This document shows, in pieces, positions 7,951 to 15,808 of a DNA stretch of 64,000 nucleotides (the first letter of the stretch is position 1; each line of letters begins with the position of its first letter). A model generated the notes under the pieces. It saw nothing but the letters and a program-made list of their open reading frames with translations. It was not told the origin of the DNA and did no database searches. Made by a program: the position numbers and the translations under genes. The stretch is taken from contig JAPKMW010000056.1 in the NCBI GenBank assembly GCA_026645575.1, positions 8,002 to 72,001 of the forward strand, given 5' to 3'. This stretch comes from Caldilineaceae bacterium. Lineage in GTDB: Bacteria; Chloroflexota; Anaerolineae; Caldilineales; Caldilineaceae.

Positions 7951-10311
7951 GTGTAGGGTGAGTCGATCAGTTTCGGTGATTTCGGTGCGTGATAAGGGCA
8001 ACGGGTGATAGTCCCGGTTGAGCCAGGCGCGCAGTTGACCGCTGTAGTGTTTGCTGCCAGGGTGGCCCGATTGACCGGCGGTGTCCATGCCCCAAACGAC
8101 CGGTGGTGAACTGCTTAAATCGGCAATCAACCGATAGCTGGCGCCCAGGACTGATCGGTAGTTGGCATCGGAGCCAGTGTTGCACACAGTAAAGGCGCTG
8201 CCACTGAGGGCATAGCCGCCCCGATCCAGCAACTGCCTTAGGTCGCCACGACTGGACAGGGGGTGATGGAGCGTAATGGTATGGAGGCGACCCCATGTCC
8301 ATTCTTCCATCTTGCCACCCAAGCGCGACGTTAGCTCATCCAACGCCGCCCGGAAGGCGGCCACGATCTGCGCTGCCCGATCACCGTTGGTAAACCAACC
8401 GGCTTCATCGCTAGTCAACAATGCCAGCGCCAACCCGCCAATGACATCCACCATGAGCGGGGCTATTTCCGCCGGAAACCGGGCGGTCGCCACCCGCCGA
8501 CTCCACTGGCGGAAGAACACTTCAAAGAGCGCGGCCCCTACTTCCTCCGGTTCCATACAATAATTCCAACCCTGCAAAAGGGCGGCAGCAGCCTGAAGTT
8601 GCGGATCAGCTACGGGGGCCAGCACCGCCAGCAGCAGCGGTACAGCTTCGGCAGCCCGCTGCAAGCGCGTGTCATAGTGCATACGGACAAAATCAGCCTG
8701 ATCGAACTGGTTCTGTCCCTCCAGCAGGTGCCGAATCCGTTCGGCGCGATGACCGCTGCTCCAGGTGCCGGAGAGAGGATAGGGGTAATCGGCGGGGGCG
8801 GTGCGGTTGTTGGCGGTGCGAATCCAGCCTTGGGGCGGATTGGTCAAAGAGGGCATTCCAGCGTAGGGAATCAACCCTTGCCACTGGTGGGCCGGGTCCC
8901 AACCGGGTCGATAGCCCCGTTCCCAGTTGTGGCGAATGGGAATGCGACCAGAGCATTGATAGCCAATGGCGCCGGCGGTGTCGGCAAAGATAAAGCTAAA
9001 GGTTGGTGAGCGCCAATCGTGGAGGGCAGCGCGGAAAGCGTCACAAGTGGCGGTGCGCACGGCGTTAAGCAGCGGCGTGATCTCATCGGAGATGGTCGCC
9101 CCCAGCCAACGGAAGGAAACCGGGCCGGTGTTCTGCGCTGGCGCCGGCAGGAGTTCATCGACAAGCGGGCCGTTACGAGAAAAGCGAACAGTTTTCTGTA
9201 CTGGCGCAGCGCCCCGCACCAGAATGGTTTCCGTCACTTCTTGCGCCGGCTCCCATTGCCCATCGTAGAGGAAACAACCAGGGTAATTCGGGTCGGTTCG
9301 CTCCTGATAGAGATCGCGTTGCGAGCAGATATTGTTGGTAAAACCCCAAGCCATCTGTTCGTTGCGCCCCAGGAGGAAGCTTGGCACACCAATATAAGTC
9401 GCGCCGGTGACGTTGAAGGAGCCACCGACCAGATGCGCTTCATACCACCAGGAGAGTGTACCCAATGGCAGATGCGGATCGCTCGCCAGCAGCGGTGCGC
9501 CACTGTAGGTATGGTTGCCATCCACCACCCAATTGTTGCTGCCCACGCCCGCCTCAGGATCGCCTACCACCCCGCCGACGGCCTCTGAACCAACCGGCAG
9601 CGCTGCATATGAGCCAGGTGGCAGAATACTCTCATCACCGGCTTCGGGCGTCAGAAAAGCTTGGAACAGCGCTTCGTTGCCCAGCGTGCGCCGCGCCAAC
9701 TCCGGCAGGGCGATCACCGGCAAGCGTCCGGTCAGATACCAGCGAAATTCATCCCAGACCGCCACTGAGTCAACTGGACGCCACGGTTCCGGTTGATAGT
9801 CCAGCAGCGCAAACTCAATCGGCAACTGGTTACGACTCGCTTCGATCACTAGATTGATGCCTTGGGCAAAGGCTGCCAACAATTGCAACGTCTCGGCTGG
9901 TAGTCGCTTGACTTCCGCCGCCGCAATACGATTCAAACCAATCGTGCGCGCCAGAATGTCGCGCGGCAACGCCTCGGCCCCCAGAACTTCCGCTAGCCGA
10001 CCAGTGGCCTTGCGCCGCAAATAGTCCAGTTGCCAGAGGCGATCTTGCGCCATCGCCACGCCCAACCCCAAAAACAGGTCATGGTCATTGTCGGCAAAGA
10101 TGTGGGGGATGCCGTTAGGGTCGCGTACAATCTCCACGGCAGCCGTAACCGAGGCCGGTAAAGCGCCGTTCATGGTTGGTACACGGGCGGCGCATTCGGC
10201 TTGCCACCAGAGCAGAAATTGTTCCTGCGTCACGCCGGCCTCGGCACAGATGGTGGCCAGTGATACACCAGCGCCGAGCTTTTGTAAGATGGTTTGAGAA
10301 GATAGCTGCAT
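7930..10311 (-). CDS. Penicillin acylase family Ntn-hydrolase (amidase), no signal peptide
   Basis: A 793-residue member of the penicillin amidase (S45) family, which hydrolyses N-acyl bonds of beta-lactams, acyl-homoserine lactones or similar amides. The nucleophile is S258 in the autoproteolytic motif GVGSNNWVVDG, followed by PLLASDPHLPL. The A chain carries GIPHIFADNDHDLFLGLG. Family members are normally secreted and start with a signal peptide. Here residues 1-45 instead form a helix-turn-helix-like segment (LATICAEAGVTQEQFLLWW), so the protein is predicted to be cytoplasmic, unless the true start is further in (M47). The C-terminal codons are encoded by an interspersed repeat. The substrate cannot be inferred. 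Confidence 0.88.
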   Translation of the reverse strand: MQLSSQTILQKLGAGVSLATICAEAGVTQEQFLLWWQAECAARVPTMNGALPASVTAAVEIVRDPNGIPHIFADNDHDLFLGLGVAMAQDRLWQLDYLRRKATGRLAEVLGAEALPRDILARTIGLNRIAAAEVKRLPAETLQLLAAFAQGINLVIEASRNQLPIEFALLDYQPEPWRPVDSVAVWDEFRWYLTGRLPVIALPELARRTLGNEALFQAFLTPEAGDESILPPGSYAALPVGSEAVGGVVGDPEAGVGSNNWVVDGNHTYSGAPLLASDPHLPLGTLSWWYEAHLVGGSFNVTGATYIGVPSFLLGRNEQMAWGFTNNICSQRDLYQERTDPNYPGCFLYDGQWEPAQEVTETILVRGAAPVQKTVRFSRNGPLVDELLPAPAQNTGPVSFRWLGATISDEITPLLNAVRTATCDAFRAALHDWRSPTFSFIFADTAGAIGYQCSGRIPIRHNWERGYRPGWDPAHQWQGLIPYAGMPSLTNPPQGWIRTANNRTAPADYPYPLSGTWSSGHRAERIRHLLEGQNQFDQADFVRMHYDTRLQRAAEAVPLLLAVLAPVADPQLQAAAALLQGWNYCMEPEEVGAALFEVFFRQWSRRVATARFPAEIAPLMVDVIGGLALALLTSDEAGWFTNGDRAAQIVAAFRAALDELTSRLGGKMEEWTWGRLHTITLHHPLSSRGDLRQLLDRGGYALSGSAFTVCNTGSDANYRSVLGASYRLIADLSSSPPVVWGMDTAGQSGHPGSKHYSGQLRAWLNRDYHPLPLSRTEITETDRLTLHPSRRDA

Positions 10312-10383
10312 AGTTCTGTTCTTTCCTCATCAGGCGCCATGCCTGTTGGCGCCACAAACGATGAAAATGGCTACGGCGAAGCA

Positions 10384-10442
10384 CACAAAGATCGCAAAGA
10401 ATTGCATAAGGGTTTTCTTTGCGTAGCTTTGCGGCCTTTGTG
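10384..10442. repeat. Snap-back tandem repeat (GCAAAG unit) downstream of the RraA-like gene
   Basis: CACAAAGATCGCAAAGAA is followed after a 13-base loop by TTCTTTGCG, GCTTTGCGG and CCTTTGTG, the reverse complement with one extra unit. It lies between the penicillin-acylase start (10311) and the stop at 10479. A smaller GGCGCCA/TGGCGCC hairpin sits at about 10342-10362. Confidence 0.6.
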
Positions 10443-10478
10443 ACCTTGGCGGTAATTTATTTTCAGAACAACAAAAAT

Positions 10479-11147
10479 TTACCGCCGTTCCCGCATCTTT
10501 TGTACGCTAAAGTCCGGCGCATTATAAAAGGCAAAAATCTCTGCTTCGCGCTGGCGCACTTCGCTGGCCAGGCGCAAAATATCAGCGGCCTGTTCAGGGG
10601 GAATGCGGACACAACCGTCGCTGTCAGCAAAGATCAGATCACCGGGGCGAATGCGCAGTTGTCCCACAGTGATCGGGGTGTCAATGCGGGTAACATGAAA
10701 GACCCCATGCCCCGGCACGGTGCCCCAGGCCCATATGGGCAGACCGACGCGCCGAATCCCAACCAGATCGCGCACCGTGCCATCGACAATGGCGCCAACG
10801 ACGCCGAGACGGGCATGGACCGTCGCCATGCCATCGCCAAAGCTGGCGCCGCGACCGGGGCGAGCATCGACATCCTTCATCACAGCAACCAACGGCCCGC
10901 CCTGCTTTTCGACATAGGCATAGTAATCCATCCAATCCAGCGCCGGGGAGTCGGCGTCATTGGTCGTCACTTCAGCGGTGACGGCATAGCCGACCACTGT
11001 GCCTAGCTCCGGCAACAGGCAGCGGATGGTGTGGTCGGTGTATTCCTCGTTGGGTAAGCCTAGCTTCTGTACCATGGCGTTGAAAATGGTAGCTGAATCA
11101 AATTCCCGAAGACCGGCGATGATGGCCGGATCGACGCGTTGTGGCAT
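10479..11147 (-). CDS. RraA-like protein (HMG/oxaloacetate aldolase-type or RNase E regulator fold)
   Basis: A 222-residue protein of the RraA-like (former menG) superfamily. Members act as 4-hydroxy-4-methyl-2-oxoglutarate aldolases, oxaloacetate decarboxylases or RNase regulators. The core motif is intact: FGDGMATVHARLGVVGAIVDG, then TVRDLVGIRRVGLPIWAWG and GDLIFADSDGCVRIP, giving the Gly, Arg and Asp residues of the divalent-metal active site. An in-frame ORF extends to 11258, but the ATG at 11147 has a strong AAGGAG site nine bases upstream, so I use that start. The neighbouring M28 peptidase and hydroxyacid dehydrogenase suggest a catabolic role, which I infer only from context. Confidence 0.88.
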   Translation of the reverse strand: MPQRVDPAIIAGLREFDSATIFNAMVQKLGLPNEEYTDHTIRCLLPELGTVVGYAVTAEVTTNDADSPALDWMDYYAYVEKQGGPLVAVMKDVDARPGRGASFGDGMATVHARLGVVGAIVDGTVRDLVGIRRVGLPIWAWGTVPGHGVFHVTRIDTPITVGQLRIRPGDLIFADSDGCVRIPPEQAADILRLASEVRQREAEIFAFYNAPDFSVQKMRERR

Positions 11148-11176
11148 GTTTTCTTCTCCTTGTCGTTGTACGCACC

Positions 11177-12556
11177 CTAAAAGACGCGAATCACTTGCCC
11201 GCGTTCTGCTTCCAGCCGCTGCCCGACCATTTCCCGTGTCATTGGGTTGACCGGCCACACTTCCGGCGGCAAATGGGACAGGCGCAGGAGCAGACGAGCC
11301 AGTTGCCCCACATACTCTTTCAATTCCCGCACATTGACCTTATCAATGGTGTCGCCCGGCTCATGATGAAAATCGGCATCGGGCCGGCGACCAACAAAAC
11401 GCCACCGCCAGAGATGGGCAGCATCCAGACCAGCGCGCAGAAAGGGGAAATGGTCGGAGGTTGGATCGAGTTGGGCCATGACATGACACTTCAACCCGTC
11501 GCCCATCTCATCCAACTGACTCTGCACCAACTTGCGCAGGTGGGGAAAGGCCAACACGATCCCCTTGATCGGGCCAGTGGCAAGTTCATCCAGGTTGATT
11601 GCCAGACGGGGCGGTGGTTCCGGGCCATAATGCTCTTCGACATACGCTTCGGCGCCCTGCAACTTCTGTTCTTCCGCGCTAAAGGTGACAAAGCGAATGG
11701 TGCGCCCTGGCGTGACCCCGGTGGCCTTCTGCAATGCGGCCAGCACCCGCGCTGTCTCCATCACCACCATCAGGCCGGAACTGTTATCATTGCCGCCCGG
11801 CGCGCCAAAGACGGTGTCATGGTGTCCACCCAGCAGGAGATGTTCGTTCGGCCAACGCCGCCCCCGCAGTTCCGAAACCACATTCCAGGACGGCGCTTCG
11901 TAAAAGCGGCTTTCAACGACCAGTCGCAACTGCTTGCCGGCACGCGCTCGGCTGCGTAACAAGGCGCCATCTTCGCGCGAAACCGTGACCGTCGGCAGCG
12001 GGTGTTCATCCAAGCCGGGATACCGCCAATCGCTGGCGCTATGATACTCCTTGCGACCACCCTCTTTGCGATCCACGACAATCGCAGCAACAGCGCCGGC
12101 ATCGGCCAATGCTTGCAAGCGGTAGGGCAGCGGCACCGGCGCGGTAAAGGGTTCATAACCCAAGGCGACGATGGCAAGCGCGCCGGGCAAGTTTTCTCGT
12201 TGATCGGCTAGCTCGTGGTCAGTGCCAAAGCCAACATCCACCAACACTCCTGTGATTTGACAAGGTGGACAGCGCAAAAAGGGCAGAATGTCCACTGCCC
12301 GTTCTTCTTCTAACAGAAAGGCGTCGGCACGGATATAGTCCCAGGTGTTGAGCGTATAGCGCTCCAACGCCACATAATTCAGTTCACTCTGGGCAAACTG
12401 TTCGTGGATATAGTTCACCGTCGTCCATTCTGCTTGTGACGATGACCAGCGCGGCCCAATGCGGTCACACAATTCCACCAAATGATGATTCATCCGTGAT
12501 CCCGTCCACGCCTCGCCCATGAGCCAACGGTCGATAGCGCGCCAATCGAGTTCCAT
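11177..12556 (-). CDS. M28 family zinc aminopeptidase
   Basis: A 459-residue metallopeptidase. The two-zinc site of family M28 is complete: H246 and D247 in GGHHDTVFG, D257 in GGNDNSSG, E295 and E296 in TFSAEEQ, D323 in NLDEL and H408 in DFHHEPGDT. A protease-associated-like region with the VAAIVVDRKEGG segment lies at about 100-175. There is no signal peptide, so it probably trims peptides in the cytoplasm. The start at 12556 is the first ATG. The site upstream is weak (CAACAGATGG). It is separated from the downstream RraA gene by 29 bp, consistent with one operon. Confidence 0.9.
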   Translation of the reverse strand: MELDWRAIDRWLMGEAWTGSRMNHHLVELCDRIGPRWSSSQAEWTTVNYIHEQFAQSELNYVALERYTLNTWDYIRADAFLLEEERAVDILPFLRCPPCQITGVLVDVGFGTDHELADQRENLPGALAIVALGYEPFTAPVPLPYRLQALADAGAVAAIVVDRKEGGRKEYHSASDWRYPGLDEHPLPTVTVSREDGALLRSRARAGKQLRLVVESRFYEAPSWNVVSELRGRRWPNEHLLLGGHHDTVFGAPGGNDNSSGLMVVMETARVLAALQKATGVTPGRTIRFVTFSAEEQKLQGAEAYVEEHYGPEPPPRLAINLDELATGPIKGIVLAFPHLRKLVQSQLDEMGDGLKCHVMAQLDPTSDHFPFLRAGLDAAHLWRWRFVGRRPDADFHHEPGDTIDKVNVRELKEYVGQLARLLLRLSHLPPEVWPVNPMTREMVGQRLEAERGQVIRVF

Positions 12557-12587
12557 CTGTTGCCTCCGTCTTTTGGCTATGATATTA

Positions 12588-12679
12588 GATATTGGGTATT
12601 AGATATTGGATATTGGGTATTGGTTCCAAAATGATCCAATACCCAATATCCAGTACCCAATATCCAGTACCCAATATCT
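12588..12679. repeat. Snap-back tandem repeat (GATATTGGGTATT unit)
   Basis: Three to four imperfect copies of GATATTGGGTATT are followed by copies of the reverse complement (CCAATACCCAATATC). The inner 16-base arms, 12608-12623 and 12636-12651, pair perfectly around a 12-base loop. It fills the gap between the peptidase start and the stop of the dehydrogenase at 12679. Confidence 0.75.
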
Positions 12680-13584
12680 TACTTCCCACTCACCGAAACC
12701 CCCGTCAACTGCTCAAAGACCTTCACCACCGCGGCATCATCCAAGCGGCCATGACCGGCGGCAGAGGCGCTCAGAAAGAGTTGGTGGGCCAGGGCGGAGA
12801 AGAAGAGGGGGAAGCGCAGATCCTTGCCGGTCTCCAGCACAATGCCCAGGTCTTTAACCCAGATGTCCACGGCGCTGTGGGGGGTGTAGTCGTCGTTGAG
12901 GATATGGGGGACGCGATTTTGGAACATAAAAGAGCTGCCGGCACTGTTGCAGATCACCTCGTAAATTTGGTGTGGATCCAGTCCGGCGCGCACACCAAAA
13001 GCCATCGCCTCCGCTGCCAGCGCAATCTGGGAACCGGCAAGAATTTGGTTAACCAGCTTCATGGTCGATCCCAGGCCGGGTTCTGTCCCCATGCGGTAGA
13101 TGCTGGCCGCCATTGCCGACAGCACCGGTTGCGCTTTGGCAATCACCTCCTCGGCGCCGCTGACCATGATGCTCAACTTGCCCTCCGCCGCGCGTGCCGT
13201 GCCGCCGCTGATCGGCGTGTCGAGCATCAACAAGCCTCGTTCCCCCAACTTCGCTGCCGTCTGCTGCGCAAAGGTCGGGCTGACCGTGCTACAGACCATG
13301 ACTACGCTGCCTGCTGCCAATGCGTCGGCCGCTGCGCCCTTGCCGAAGAGGACATCTGTCACCTGGTCGGCATTGAGAACGACAATGACCAGTACATCGG
13401 CGCCGCTGGCCGCCTCTGCCACTGTCGTCGCGCCACCACCGCCGGCTTCGGTAAATTGGGTGACCGCTGCCGGATTAATATCATATCCCTTTACATTCAG
13501 CCCAGCGCGCAAGAGCGATTTCGCCATCCCCATGCCCATCGCGCCCAGGCCGATAAAACCGACTTGTAGAGTTTTTGTTGTCAT
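12679..13584 (-). CDS. NAD(P)-dependent beta-hydroxyacid dehydrogenase (3-hydroxyisobutyrate dehydrogenase / tartronate semialdehyde reductase family)
   Basis: A 301-residue enzyme. The N-terminal Rossmann fold has GFIGLGAMGMGMAKSL at 9-24. The substrate-binding signature DTPISGGTARAAEG begins at 122, and the catalytic lysine is K176 in GSTMKLVNQ. Length and motif order are those of GarR and MmsB. The exact substrate (3-hydroxyisobutyrate, tartronate semialdehyde or succinic semialdehyde) cannot be told from the sequence. It lies among hydrolases on the minus strand, bounded on both sides by snap-back repeats. The ATG at 13584 has no clear ribosome site, but the family N-terminus begins correctly there. 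Confidence 0.92.
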   Translation of the reverse strand: MTTKTLQVGFIGLGAMGMGMAKSLLRAGLNVKGYDINPAAVTQFTEAGGGGATTVAEAASGADVLVIVVLNADQVTDVLFGKGAAADALAAGSVVMVCSTVSPTFAQQTAAKLGERGLLMLDTPISGGTARAAEGKLSIMVSGAEEVIAKAQPVLSAMAASIYRMGTEPGLGSTMKLVNQILAGSQIALAAEAMAFGVRAGLDPHQIYEVICNSAGSSFMFQNRVPHILNDDYTPHSAVDIWVKDLGIVLETGKDLRFPLFFSALAHQLFLSASAAGHGRLDDAAVVKVFEQLTGVSVSGK

Positions 13585-13610
13585 GTTTGTTTATCCTGTT
13601 GAAAGTGCTA

Positions 13611-13686
13611 CGTGTTGCGTGTTGCGTGTACTAGTTTACGGATATAAAAGGCTTCTCGATAAACGGTTCACGCAACACGCAACACG
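13611..13686. repeat. Snap-back tandem repeat (GTGTTGC unit)
   Basis: CGTGTTGCGTGTTGCGTG (13611-13628) is perfectly complementary to 13669-13686, around a 40-base loop. The repeat adjoins the stop of the hydrolase gene at 13696. A half-copy of the same unit occurs at about 43876-43892. Confidence 0.75.
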
Positions 13687-13695
13687 CAACACGGC

Positions 13696-14835
13696 TCATT
13701 TCAACCACCGATCCAACCACCCAAACGCCTCCGCTTGCATCGCCCGGTCAAACTTGTGGGGACCAGGGTAGAACGAGCAGCGGTAATGGTCGCTCGCGCC
13801 GGCTTTAGCATAGACTTCGCCCAGCATCTTGTCGGCGCGCTCCATCTCCGGCATGGTGAAGAGTTGGTCGTCAATGTCATTCAACACCAGCGTCGGTTTG
13901 GGCGCACGCAGGCCGAGAATCTCCGGGTAATCAAGATCGTGCGGCAATTGCGGCACATAGATCATCCAGGTGTGGGTGTAGGACTTGTGGAGTAGATAGT
14001 CGCGCCAGGTGGTCATCATGCCGACGCAGACGGCGCAGGCAATGCGGTTGTCGAGGCCGGCCAGAAAGGTGGTGCGCATCCCGCCACCGGAGAGACCACA
14101 ACAGCCAATGCGGCTGGCATCGACTTCGGGGCGCGCTGCCAGGATATTCAACGCCTGTTGGTCATCCGTTAACCAGACCCCCGGCCAGGTGGTGCCGGCG
14201 CAGAAGAGCGATTTCGCCACAATCGACTCATGTGCTGCCGCCCACTGATTGTAGCGTTCAATGCCGGCGCTATCGTCCCACGCCGGGTCGGTCACATCGC
14301 CGCGAATCACTGCTGGCACATCGGCCAGACGAATGCGCCGGCTGGCAAAGGGAAAGGTGTCATGCACCAAGACGACATAGCCGCGCTTGGCTAGTTCGTT
14401 GGCCCAGGCGTTGCCTTCATAATATTTCGCCTGATGATTCACCATGAGCGGATGCTGCGCGTCACCGGTGCGCGTGATCTTTTCATGACCGAAAAATTTA
14501 ACGCCGCCATGACAATGCAAGCCGACGATGGCCGGTAATTTGCCGGTGGCATTGGCCGGTTTCAAAAGTAGCGCGCGGGTGCGCGGCCCATAGGGCAATT
14601 GCCAGGACAATTCTTCCATGTCCAGACCATCATAAGTAAATTGCCGTTCGACCGTCACTGCGGGCGTTGCTTGCACCACTGGCGCAGCCAGCCGGTGGCG
14701 CAAGCGATCATGACCCGCCGCCCGCCAGAGTTCCAGATCGTCCCAGCGCGGGTTGCGCAGCGAAAGCTCGCCAGGGGCGTCACTGATTAAGTCGGTGGCC
14801 CATGACCCGTAGGCGCCGAGCATGTTGGGTTGCAT
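13696..14835 (-). CDS. Alpha/beta hydrolase (acetyl-xylan-esterase / dienelactone-hydrolase-like)
   Basis: A 379-residue alpha/beta hydrolase. The nucleophile elbow is CGLSGGGMR with S249. The oxyanion region is GLHCHGG at 105-111. The acid is probably an Asp in VLNDIDDQLF near 315, and the histidine is in PGPHKFD near 365. The N-terminal cap of about 80 residues resembles esterases acting on sugar esters (Abhydrolase_7-like). There is no signal peptide. It may deacylate imported glycans, but the substrate is open. The ATG at 14835 is preceded by AAAGGAGACACCTC, a good ribosome site. Confidence 0.82.
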   Translation of the reverse strand: MQPNMLGAYGSWATDLISDAPGELSLRNPRWDDLELWRAAGHDRLRHRLAAPVVQATPAVTVERQFTYDGLDMEELSWQLPYGPRTRALLLKPANATGKLPAIVGLHCHGGVKFFGHEKITRTGDAQHPLMVNHQAKYYEGNAWANELAKRGYVVLVHDTFPFASRRIRLADVPAVIRGDVTDPAWDDSAGIERYNQWAAAHESIVAKSLFCAGTTWPGVWLTDDQQALNILAARPEVDASRIGCCGLSGGGMRTTFLAGLDNRIACAVCVGMMTTWRDYLLHKSYTHTWMIYVPQLPHDLDYPEILGLRAPKPTLVLNDIDDQLFTMPEMERADKMLGEVYAKAGASDHYRCSFYPGPHKFDRAMQAEAFGWLDRWLK

Positions 14836-14858
14836 GAGGTGTCTCCTTTGTAAGAAGG

Positions 14859-14928
14859 GAGATTGAGAGATTGAGAGATTAAGAGATTAGGACCAGACAA
14901 TCTCTTAATCTCTCAGTCTCTCAGTCTC
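14859..14928. repeat. Snap-back tandem repeat (GAGATT unit)
   Basis: Thirty-base arms made of GAGATTGA/GAGATTAA units (14859-14888) pair with 14899-14928 with two G-T-type mismatches and a 10-base loop. The repeat sits between the hydrolase start and the yhhQ stop. A shorter version of the same family is at 15758-15787. Confidence 0.75.
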
Positions 14929-14938
14929 TGGATGTAAA

Positions 14939-15598
14939 TTACTCATCTTGCCCCCAATCCCGATCCGGTGCGGCATAGATGAGGGGTAGACTAATCAGGG
15001 TAATGGCATATTTGACAATCAGATTGAAGAGAAAAATCTCCCAGATGACTGGCCAGGGGAGGGCAAAGGCAAACGCGCCAACGACAAAGATGGCATTATC
15101 GACCGGAATGCTGACACTGTTGCTCAGCAGCACACGCAACCACTGAAAGCGCTGGGTGATCCGGGTGACAAACCAGTGATAGACTTCGGTGTCGAGCAAT
15201 TCGCTGACCAACTCGGCGGCGATGGAGGCCAGGGCAATGCGCCAGACCGGGGCGAGAATGGCGGTAAATTCGGCGCCCAGCCCCCATGACGGATCGCTGG
15301 GGACGCCGGCAGCCCACATCAGATAGGCGGACATGAAGAGATTGACCACACCCGCTGTGATAATCAGCACCTGGGCGTTTCGTTTGCCCAGCAACTTATG
15401 CACCAGATCGCGCAGGGTAAAGGTAATGGGATAGATAAAGGTGCCCATATCCACCGCCAGCCCGGCGACCACGCCGATCTTGAGGCTGGCAATGTCGGCA
15501 AGCATTTGCGCCGCGGCATAGGCGGCCACGACAATCACGACCGCCATGGGAATGACCACCGTAGCGCCGCTACGGTTTGTCTGGTTTTGTGCGTTCAC
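14939..15598 (-). CDS. yhhQ: Queuosine precursor transporter (YhhQ/VUT family)
   Basis: A 219-residue integral membrane protein with about six helices, importing preQ0/preQ1 for queuosine tRNA modification. The family signature is visible: DMGTFIYPITFTLRDLVHK, then AAELVSELLDTEVYHW and LLSNSVSIPVDNAIFV. I start at the GTG at 15598, with AAAGGA ten bases before it. The ATG that opens the frame at 15727 would place a preQ1 riboswitch inside the coding sequence and gives a non-hydrophobic 43-residue leader. The riboswitch at 15655-15692 independently supports the function. The gene appears monocistronic. Confidence 0.93.
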   Translation of the reverse strand: MNAQNQTNRSGATVVIPMAVVIVVAAYAAAQMLADIASLKIGVVAGLAVDMGTFIYPITFTLRDLVHKLLGKRNAQVLIITAGVVNLFMSAYLMWAAGVPSDPSWGLGAEFTAILAPVWRIALASIAAELVSELLDTEVYHWFVTRITQRFQWLRVLLSNSVSIPVDNAIFVVGAFAFALPWPVIWEIFLFNLIVKYAITLISLPLIYAAPDRDWGQDE

Positions 15599-15654
15599 GT
15601 TACAATTGTCCTTTAGGTGTGTGTGCCGGAAAACAGTCGCCTGCATCAAGCACA

Positions 15655-15692
15655 CGGTTTGTTTTGGTAAGGCGGGTGGCTGCGACCGCCAA
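15655..15692 (-). ncRNA. preQ1-I riboswitch controlling the queuosine precursor transporter
   Basis: In the mRNA sense, stem P1 is GGCGG (15690-15686) paired with CCGCC (15675-15671). The loop UCGCAGCCAC and the tail UUACCAAAACAAACCG follow. These agree in 8 of 10 loop bases and 11 of 12 tail bases with the Thermoanaerobacter preQ1-I aptamer as I remember it (loop UCGCAGUAAC, tail UUAACAAAACAA). The A-rich tail, the loop cytosines and the position 57 bases before a preQ1 transporter start all fit. One P2 pair seems weaker than in that aptamer. A downstream GTGTGC/GCACAC hairpin may be the expression platform. Confidence 0.82.
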
Positions 15693-15757
15693 CTAGAAGT
15701 ATACATCACTTTTGGGTGATGCACCACGATAAAAAAAGAGAAAAGAGATTGGGAGAT

Positions 15758-15787
15758 TGAGAGATTACAGTTTGGCCTAATCTCTCA
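15758..15787. repeat. Short inverted repeat of the GAGATTA family
   Basis: TGAGAGATTA (15758-15767) and TAATCTCTCA (15778-15787) pair over a 10-base loop, preceded by further GAGATTGG units. It lies in the divergent gap between yhhQ and the kinase gene, just before the ribosome site of the latter. Confidence 0.55.
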
Positions 15788-15808
15788 CAATTGACGGAGG
15801 GTAGACCA

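Noticed and set aside
15599..15727. Longer YhhQ start at 15727
   Set aside because: It would translate through the preQ1 riboswitch and adds a non-family leader.
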